Assembly: GCF_029962835.1 (NCBI RefSeq)
Contig: NC_080590.1
Coordinates: 70,953,501-71,017,500, forward strand
From: Magnolia sinica
Lineage: Eukaryota > Streptophyta > Magnoliopsida > Magnoliales > Magnoliaceae
Direction of reading: 5' to 3'
Length of the DNA: 64,000 nt
Under the pieces are notes generated by a model. That model saw only the letters and a list, made by a program, of their open reading frames with translations. It was not told the origin of the DNA and ran no database searches. The position numbers and the translations under genes are program-made. Position 1 is the first letter of the stretch; every line of letters starts with the position of its first letter. Positions 57,299 through 64,000 of the stretch are shown here, one piece after another.

Positions 57299-59560
57299 GT
57301 GGATGTAGGTGTTTCATGATGAGAAACACATGATAATGGATATGATGTACACATATGATGGTTGTGATAAATCACACTTATTTTTAGAATGCCAAATCTC
57401 AAGGAACCACCCTTCCACAAATCAATGGAATTATGTTGATTATGGTGATCTCATGTGGATTAGATTGATATTGATTATGAAGTTTGCAAGTGAATGGATT
57501 ATCATTGGTTATGGATCCATGTGTAAATAATTGGTGGATTGGCTTCATGTGTAGCATCATGACTAAGGTATGATTGTTCCTGAAATTGCGGTAGAACCGC
57601 TATAGTAGAAGTATGGAAGTATGTCCAAGTGTCCTATAGGGGGTTGAATAGGACTTTTCAAAAATTATTTTATTATAAGAACAAACAATGCATAACTTTG
57701 ATTAAAACAAATAAGACAAAGTAACTCTTTGGCTTCCAAGCCAATAGAGGGTCCAAACACCTAGCCTTACATAAGATTTTCGTATAAAGAAACAAGCCTA
57801 TAGAGATAGTGTATGTGATAGTGTGTGAGATGTGATTCATATTAATAACTATGCATTTACTAACTCATGCATCATAATAATCATTTGATAAACATAAGCG
57901 TAATTAGACAATGTACAAAAAGTAATCCTAAACACGATTATATATAGTGGTTCGGCTACTTGCCTACTCCACTCTCGGCAGATGCACTCTCTCCTAGAGT
58001 GTACTGGATTTCACTATCCAATGGTTTTAAATCAGGTTAACCATGAACCTTCACAACCTACACAAGGTTAACTAAAGGACCTACACAAGGTTGCCTTAGG
58101 TGCTTACACAAGGCGATGAATCCTACACAAGGACACAACTAGGAGCCTACACAAGGCAACCCATGCCTACACAAGGCAACACGTCCTACACGAGGACCAC
58201 GTATTCTCCCGTCGGAGGCCTACAAAGAGGTCTTGGCAAGTTTGTCACTCAAACTCTGAATCTCAATCCTACACAAGGAAATGACTTCAAACTCAATGGA
58301 TTCTTTATACTTACAGATAAGTGAGTGAGCCCCTTTCTCACACAATCTGAAGATTTTCGATGTTGATGAAATTTTTTTAGCTCCCTTGAACCGCAACCGC
58401 TTCTGATGCTTCAATGAATGCTCCAAAGTTGTGAGGTTTAGAGTTTTGTTGTTCTTCTCGATTCAAATGATATGATTTAAATGCATAGAGAAAATTCTCA
58501 TGAGCTATGCATTCAAGAGTTTCAACATAAGGATTTACCTATGATGAGGGTAGTTGGAAACTTATTGAATACTAGAGTTCATAATTCAATCTAAGCAGTA
58601 AAGATGTTGAGTAAATGCTTATGCCAAGATTGAATGATGAGCTCTAATGAAAAAGAGGGAATGAGGAAGAGGGTATAAACTCTTTGAAGTAGCTCTCTCA
58701 AACTCTCTTAAATTCTAGCTCATTTTTCTAAGAAGCAACCTACGGTATTCATCCTTTAATACCATCAAAATTTGAATTTCGATCGCATCGAAGATGTTTC
58801 GATATCATCGAGAATTAAATAATTTTCCTTGAAAACTCTCTACACCATTTTGTCCAAAGTACTCTGTCATCGAACATCATTCGATGCTATCAAAATTTGA
58901 ATTTCAATGTCATCAAGAATTTATGTATTTTTCTTGAAAAATCACCGGACTATTTGGTCTCTATTTCGAAGTCATTAAGCCTACTTCGATGTCATCGACA
59001 ATTTGTCTTCGATGTCATCAAAGCTAGTTCGATTTCATCGAGACTATAGATTTTCCTTGAAGGCTTGCTGAAGACTTTTGGCATTATTTCGATTCCATCG
59101 AGGCTAGTTCGATGCCATCGAACTGTAAGTTTCAAAGTCATCGAACCTCCTTCGATGCCATCGAAAATTTTCCAAATAAATAATATTTCTTGCTGGACAA
59201 ACTGGCCTCGATTTCGATATCATCAAATAGTCTTCGATGACATCGAAGATGTCTCGATGCACTTCAATGACATCGACATTACCATAAATTTTCAATTTGA
59301 TTCAATCTCCACAAGCTACAAGTTAAGGTATTTAATATACTTACCAAGGGGTTTGCTAAAATGAATTTGGTTAAGTATGGAATATAATTTAGGGTTTTAA
59401 TACCTGAGAGGGTTTGGTTAGGGTCGTGAGTCTTAATTTACCTTTGATATGTACTTGAAACTCTTCAACTTGGCGAGTCTTCAAACTTGTAATCTTCATT
59501 ATGGGCTCACTTGACTCTAAGACTCAACCTTCACGTTAATTAACAAACGAGTGCACTTTC
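57299..59560 (-). repeat. LTR-like element gamma with CCTACACAAGG and TTCGATG arrays
   Basis: 57,635-57,656 has GTCCTATAGGGGGTTGAATAGG, a phrase I associate with ends of plant retrotransposon LTRs. 58,057-58,278 has about nine irregularly spaced CCTACACAAGG words. 58,770-59,290 has a dense array of TTCGATGNCATCGAA. On the minus strand the array is followed by TATA-like GGTATTAAAGG (about 58,752-58,764). No coding capacity. Boundaries and orientation are inferred. Confidence 0.5.
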
Positions 59561-61665
59561 AGAGTTAGGGCAAAGGTGGAGCTTCGTTGGAGCGATCCTT
59601 CTTGAATTCTTCTTCCTTTCTTACTTTGTTTTTCTATTTTTTGTTTTGTTTTTAGAGATAGCTATGTATAATTAATCTCTTAGCTAAGGCTAAGGGGTGA
59701 AACTTCTAGTTTAGTGTAATATTTTATTTCATTTGATTCTTACTTGGGATTTGAATAATGATTATTTAATTGATTTGATTTGGATTTTACTTTAAAGCTT
59801 TTAAATTTTGTTTTTGGATCTGTTGTGAAATTCGGGTACATCGGATACTTTGAAGTGCAATTGCTTAGCTTGATTAGAGAATAAATCAATCTATAAATTT
59901 TATTGATCTATTGTAGACTTGGGCACAAAGATGCTTTGAATTCCTTGCAATTGATGCTTGAGTGCTTCATGAGAGAATCGTTGAATTGAAATCATAATTT
60001 GTTGGATGTTTGTGATTAATTTAATGTTGAGTGTGAAATATTGCATATCTTTCCCTATTTATTCCTTGGTTTTGTAAATATGATAGTGTTTAATTGATCT
60101 ATTTTTACTTGTTTTCTCTTATGAGGTGATTTCGAGAGCTTTGGAGAAAAGGACACTAAAAGCGATGAAAGAATGCTAAAAGGATTACTAAAATAAGGCT
60201 TGGAGATTTTGAGGTCAAGAATGAAGAAATTACATGCCAAAGATCTAAGAAAATCAAGTACAAATGAGGGAGAAAAGACTAAAAAAACTGTAGAAGAAAT
60301 AGACTGTTCGATTCGATCTTCGATGCAACCGAAATTACATAAAATAGTCCAGCGACCAATATTGATTTTCGAAGTTAATTCAGTTCGATTGAAAGTTAAT
60401 TCGGTCAAACCGAATCCATCTTCGGTTTGACCGAACCTCAATTTGGTGCGACCGAAGTCTGATAATTGAATGGAGGCAGAGAATCTAGATTCAATCCGAA
60501 CTCGACTTCGATCTGAACGAAGTTAACTTTGGTGCGATTGAAGTATAACCTGCTGCGTAAATTTGAGGCAATTTCAAAGTTAGTCCAAGCAAATCTTATA
60601 AATAGGAGTCCATTAGTTATTTTTAAGTACAAATTAAGGTTGAAGAGAAGAGGCTAAGGTGTTGGAGAACTTCAAGGAGTCTTCCATCATCATTGAATCC
60701 TTCAGTTCTAGTTAGTTTTTCATATTTTGTTTAAGAGTTTTAGTTTCAGTCATGTCTTTGGTTGGCTAATCTCTTAGCTAGAGCTAAGAGGTGAAGCTTG
60801 TAGTTTATTTAGATATTTATCTTACTTTGATTCATGTTTATGTTGAACTTACATTAATTTATAATTTGAATAAAGGAATATTTTTGATTTTTTTTGTGGT
60901 TTATTGTGACTCAAATTACAATAGATGCTTGGAAAACTTTTAATATATTCTTACTTGTTTTGTAATCATAAGATCTGTAAAATTCGTGATTTACCATTAT
61001 CTCTTGGGCATGGTAGATGGTTGAATTCCCTACGATCATCACATTGATGTTTTATGAGGAAACTAATTTAATGTAAAGTTCAGAATGTGTTTTAATTGCT
61101 CTATCATCCAACTGGATAGGATAGGACTTCGATTCCAATTATGCTTGTTGAATCAAGTAAGGTAGCATCATAATAGCTATAAGTGGATCCTTAGCGCTCT
61201 GGTTTCCATTACTTTGATAAATTTAATTTACAACTAATTTTATCCATAATTTCAGATTTTTGATTACCAATTTTAGTTCTAGTTAATTTCAGAAATCGTA
61301 CAAGGAACGTCCCTATGGATTTGACCTTGGTCTCACCGAGTTATTACTACAACGCAACCCTGCACCTGGGGTTGTGAACATTTAACTGTTTAATCTTTCG
61401 ATTAAAACGGATTGAAATCTGGTTCTTGTCGAGTTATAGAAGATGAATTGATAAATTATACATTGTGATTGCTAGAAGTGGATCTATATATCCTTAATGT
61501 TGCATTATTATTGATTTTATCCCAAACTATTCTCTGGATTCTTAATTCTCGAGGTAGGTTAGTTCTAATTGTGTTCTTAACCACAAATACCTATGGAACG
61601 ATCTTTGTCCACTGAGTTATTACTACATCGCAACGTTACACTTGGGGTTATCAACCCTTGGGTTC
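59561..61665 (+). repeat. LTR family N, copy delta (split by copy epsilon)
   Basis: 59,561-60,024 and 61,381 to about 61,660 form one plus-oriented copy, lacking its U3 side. It carries the hairpin at 59,677-59,696 (one stem base changed) and ends near CGCAACGTTACACTTGGGGTTATCAA. Confidence 0.65.
60025..61380 (+). repeat. LTR family N, copy epsilon (solo LTR inside delta)
   Basis: 1,356 bp from TGTTGAGTGTGAAATATTGC to GGGGTTGTGAACA, flanked by perfect TTTAA on both sides (60,020-60,024 and 61,381-61,385). It contains TTCGGTNNNACCGAA palindromes (60,300-60,560), TATAAATA (60,597-60,604) and the hairpin at 60,771-60,790. No internal coding sequence: a solo LTR. Confidence 0.92.
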
Positions 61666-63000
61666 GATCAGTGTCATGTGAAGGGTAACGACTATCTTAA
61701 GGCATGGTGGATCATCAAGGTTTGGAATGTGGTGGTAACTTGGAGAGTGTGTGCATTACTAAACTGGTTTGATGTTAAATCAGATTAACTTAAAGGATTG
61801 GATTAATCTCATGCCTTTACTGGGTTATAGGAGTTAGATCAACCCCTTTGGGCGTTACAATAGAGAAAGTATTAGTGATTTCCATTTTTCTAATTGTACA
61901 TTATCTAATGAAAACGACATGCTACTCTCGTCTTATTAGTTGGATTTTTGAGAGCATGTGAGAGTGATGGGCTCATCATCTCACAAATGAGATCGGTAAA
62001 CTCCGATGACTAGTGGCTAATGAGAGTGGTAGGCTCATCATCTCATTAAGTCAGGGTATCTTCATTAGAGCACGCATATCATGCATCATATGAATGAAAA
62101 TTTTTCCTTGGATGTTTTAAATTGTTTATAAACATAATTGATTTTGGTATTATGGAGATAATCATAGAGGGATATACCCTTATTGAGTTGATCACAAGCA
62201 ATTTATTCTTTTTATTGAAAAACAACTGTAGACTGTGTAGGTGACGATCCAATAAATGTGCAAAAGCTTTAAGGTAAGGAATATGAAGATTCGTGGCAGC
62301 AAATGATGGATGATGAAGCTAAGACGGCTTAGATAAGATTTATTTCATTGTTTACTTTGCTTTTCTTAGGATTAGTTATTTGAATTTGAAATTGTAATAA
62401 GTCCTCGATGGGATGATAGAACATGTATTATATTTGTTGGTTTGATTGAACATTTCCTGAATGGAACTTAAAGTAGTGATTTAAATGAAATAAGAATTTA
62501 TTTTCCATCATTTATATTATGGTTACCATGAAAATGTGAAGATTACATGGGTTTTTTTATATTCCGCCATATTCAAATTAATATCTAGAAACTTGGCTTT
62601 TTGTGACATCTACAAGAGAAGAAATTTCAGGGCATTACATGCAGCCTTTTAATTTTTCAAAAGATAAAAAAATTAAAATTCCGGGGCATTACATGTAGCC
62701 TTTTAATTTTTCAAAAGATAAAAAAATTAAAATGCTTGATACATTTTCAATTAAAAAGTAACTTATAATTACATTTTAACTAAATTTAAGTCATTTTAGT
62801 ACCATAAATTTAAAGAGAATCGCGGGAATTTTAAATTTCCTACTAATATATTTGGCACGATAGAATACCTAGGGATAGGATACATGGGATTTCAAATCCT
62901 CTCTCACAGTGGAGGTTTGAAATCCAAGATGGAAGCTTGGATTACATTTCAAATCCCACGTGGCACGACAGAGCAACTCAGCGACATTTGTCACACGCAC
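61666..63000. other. LTR tail and non-coding; 54-bp tandem duplication
   Basis: LTR-like text with two candidate ends (GGGCGTTACA at 61,858 and CAGGGCATTACA near 62,638). 62,631-62,684 and 62,685-62,738 are tandem copies (GGCATTACATGCAGCC...). 62,740-63,000 is AT-rich then mixed, possibly the promoter side of the kinase gene. Confidence 0.45.
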
Positions 63001-63420
63001 TGCTCCCCACCAGCGCAACTGCGCAAGAGATATGGAGAGCCGAGATTGAAATAGAATTGAATCACATGCGATTCCGAATCACCAACCGCGACCACCAATA
63101 GTCCTTTGGGACCGCAGGTAAAGTGGGCCCCACCATCATCACCATAGCCAATAAGCCGCCGGCACTGAGCTACCAACTGTGGGCGGCCTCATAAACAAGC
63201 GAAAATCATTGTTGCCGAGAAAAGAAAAAGAAATGGAAGGAGAGCCACGACCAGCACTTGTACCCACACCAGAAGACCCTACACCTAAGAAATCCTCTCA
63301 CCAAACAACTCCTCTCCCCCAAACAGCCTTTATCAGATACAGAGCTCTCTGTTTTAGTTTCCAAAAGTGCATGAAGTGGCATGGGATTTGATTTGAAGTT
63401 GGTTTGAGGTTTCTGATTTG

Positions 63421-63484
63421 ATGGGGAATTGCTGGTTTACGTGGAAACCATCTGTGTACAGAGTATCATCTAATGTAAAGTCAG
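63421..63484 (+). CDS. Receptor-like cytoplasmic kinase (RLCK VII-like), exon 1
   Basis: ATG at 63,421 encodes MGNCWFTWKPSVYRVSSNVK S and splices at a GT donor (63,485) in phase 1. MGNC is an N-myristoylation/palmitoylation signal, and this N-terminus resembles RLCK subfamily VII (PBS1-like) kinases (MGNCWC.W.PSVYRVSSNAKS, from memory), whose first exon is often this short and followed by a long intron. RLCK VII proteins relay signals from surface immune receptors. The kinase domain would lie right of the window. The 5' leader is probably 63,180-63,420; it contains an upstream ORF (63,179-63,391). The alternative is a short fragment like those at the left end. Confidence 0.55.
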
Positions 63485-63652
63485 GTTAGGAAGCTTTTTG
63501 CTCTGGTTTTTTTTTATTTTTTTGGATTGGATTGGATTTCTGTAAGTGGGTTTTGGTTTTTGTTGGATTCTGGATGTGGGTTTGTGTTTTTATGGCTTTA
63601 TATGATTGGAATGATTCAATACTCTCTCTCTCTCTCTCTCTCAGTAGAACTA

Positions 63653-63692
<40 letters not shown>

Positions 63693-63811
63693 ATGATTGG
63701 ACTGGTCTTTTCTTTAGTGGGTGCCGTTTGTTGTAGGATTTTGAATTTGGGTTTTGTGTTTATATGCTTTTGTGATCGAAACAAGATGAATATTTGTGAT
63801 TAATAGCCGGG

Positions 63812-63865
<54 letters not shown>

Positions 63866-64000
63866 AGTAGAGCTAAGTAATTGGTTGGTTCTTTAAGTGG
63901 GTGCCATGTTGTAGGATTTTGAATTTGGATTGTGTTTATATGCAACCATGGTTTCGAAATCGGTTTTGGCGTATCATATCCATCACCACCGCGATGGGAT
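63485..64000 (+). other. Probable first intron with microsatellites
   Basis: Holds (CT)n at 63,622-63,643, (AT)n at 63,655-63,691 and a longer (CT)n at 63,815-63,866. Three diverged units share GTAGGATTTTGAATTTGGG, TTTATATGC and GTGGGTGCC, two of them preceded by CT repeats and AGTAGA(A/G)CTAAG, suggesting local tandem duplication. Confidence 0.6.

Overview
The window is plant nuclear DNA. It has spliced exons of plant gene families, plant-type Ty1/copia and Ty3/gypsy retrotransposons, an L1-type LINE and a CACTA end, and no bacterial gene organisation. Many intergenic stretches are AT-rich repeats with wording such as 'tgtggcccac' and 'catcacagtggacc', which I associate with magnoliid or other early-diverging angiosperm genomes. 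That placement is a low-confidence inference. Almost the whole window is repeats and relics. The only plausible start of a live host gene is at the extreme right edge.

Layout. (1) 1-10,400 is a graveyard of exon fragments from eight unrelated host genes: GSK3/shaggy kinase (+), and on the minus strand an O-fucosyltransferase, cullin 1, AMSH-like deubiquitinase, LRR receptor kinase, AP2C-type PP2C, HD-Zip I and ferric reductase oxidase. Several keep exact exon edges. (2) 10,450-17,640 is a Copia LTR, primer binding site and broken gag, cut by a 3.1-kb gypsy LTR and followed by fragments of sister LTR families, one on the opposite strand. (3) 18,800-19,500 is a 37-bp minisatellite. (4) 22,741-30,572 is a duplicated segment. 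One copy carries a 5.4-kb L1 LINE with a 13-bp target duplication. The other copy keeps the empty site and carries its own small LINE tail with a 15-bp duplication. (5) 30,600-37,200 holds a fold-back element, a minus-strand Copia gag-protease relic, a minus-strand Copia LTR and repeats. (6) 37,240-50,721 is a complete-length Ty3/gypsy element with 3.15-kb LTRs, an accessory ORF before gag, and a gag-pol full of stop codons. (7) 50,722-62,700 has a CACTA end, a second gypsy remnant, and a nest of LTRs of one family inserted into each other, with near-perfect target duplications. (8) 63,421 onward is exon 1 of a probable N-myristoylated receptor-like cytoplasmic kinase, with a microsatellite-rich first intron.

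Nothing here works together as an operon or pathway. The elements record successive insertions. The most unusual signal is regulatory: at five loci an array of short palindromes of the form TTCG...CGAA lies just upstream of a TATA-like box, and the palindrome core differs between loci. Four LTR copies also share an 8-bp-stem hairpin downstream. No intact transposase or reverse transcriptase remains, so any movement would have depended on elements elsewhere.
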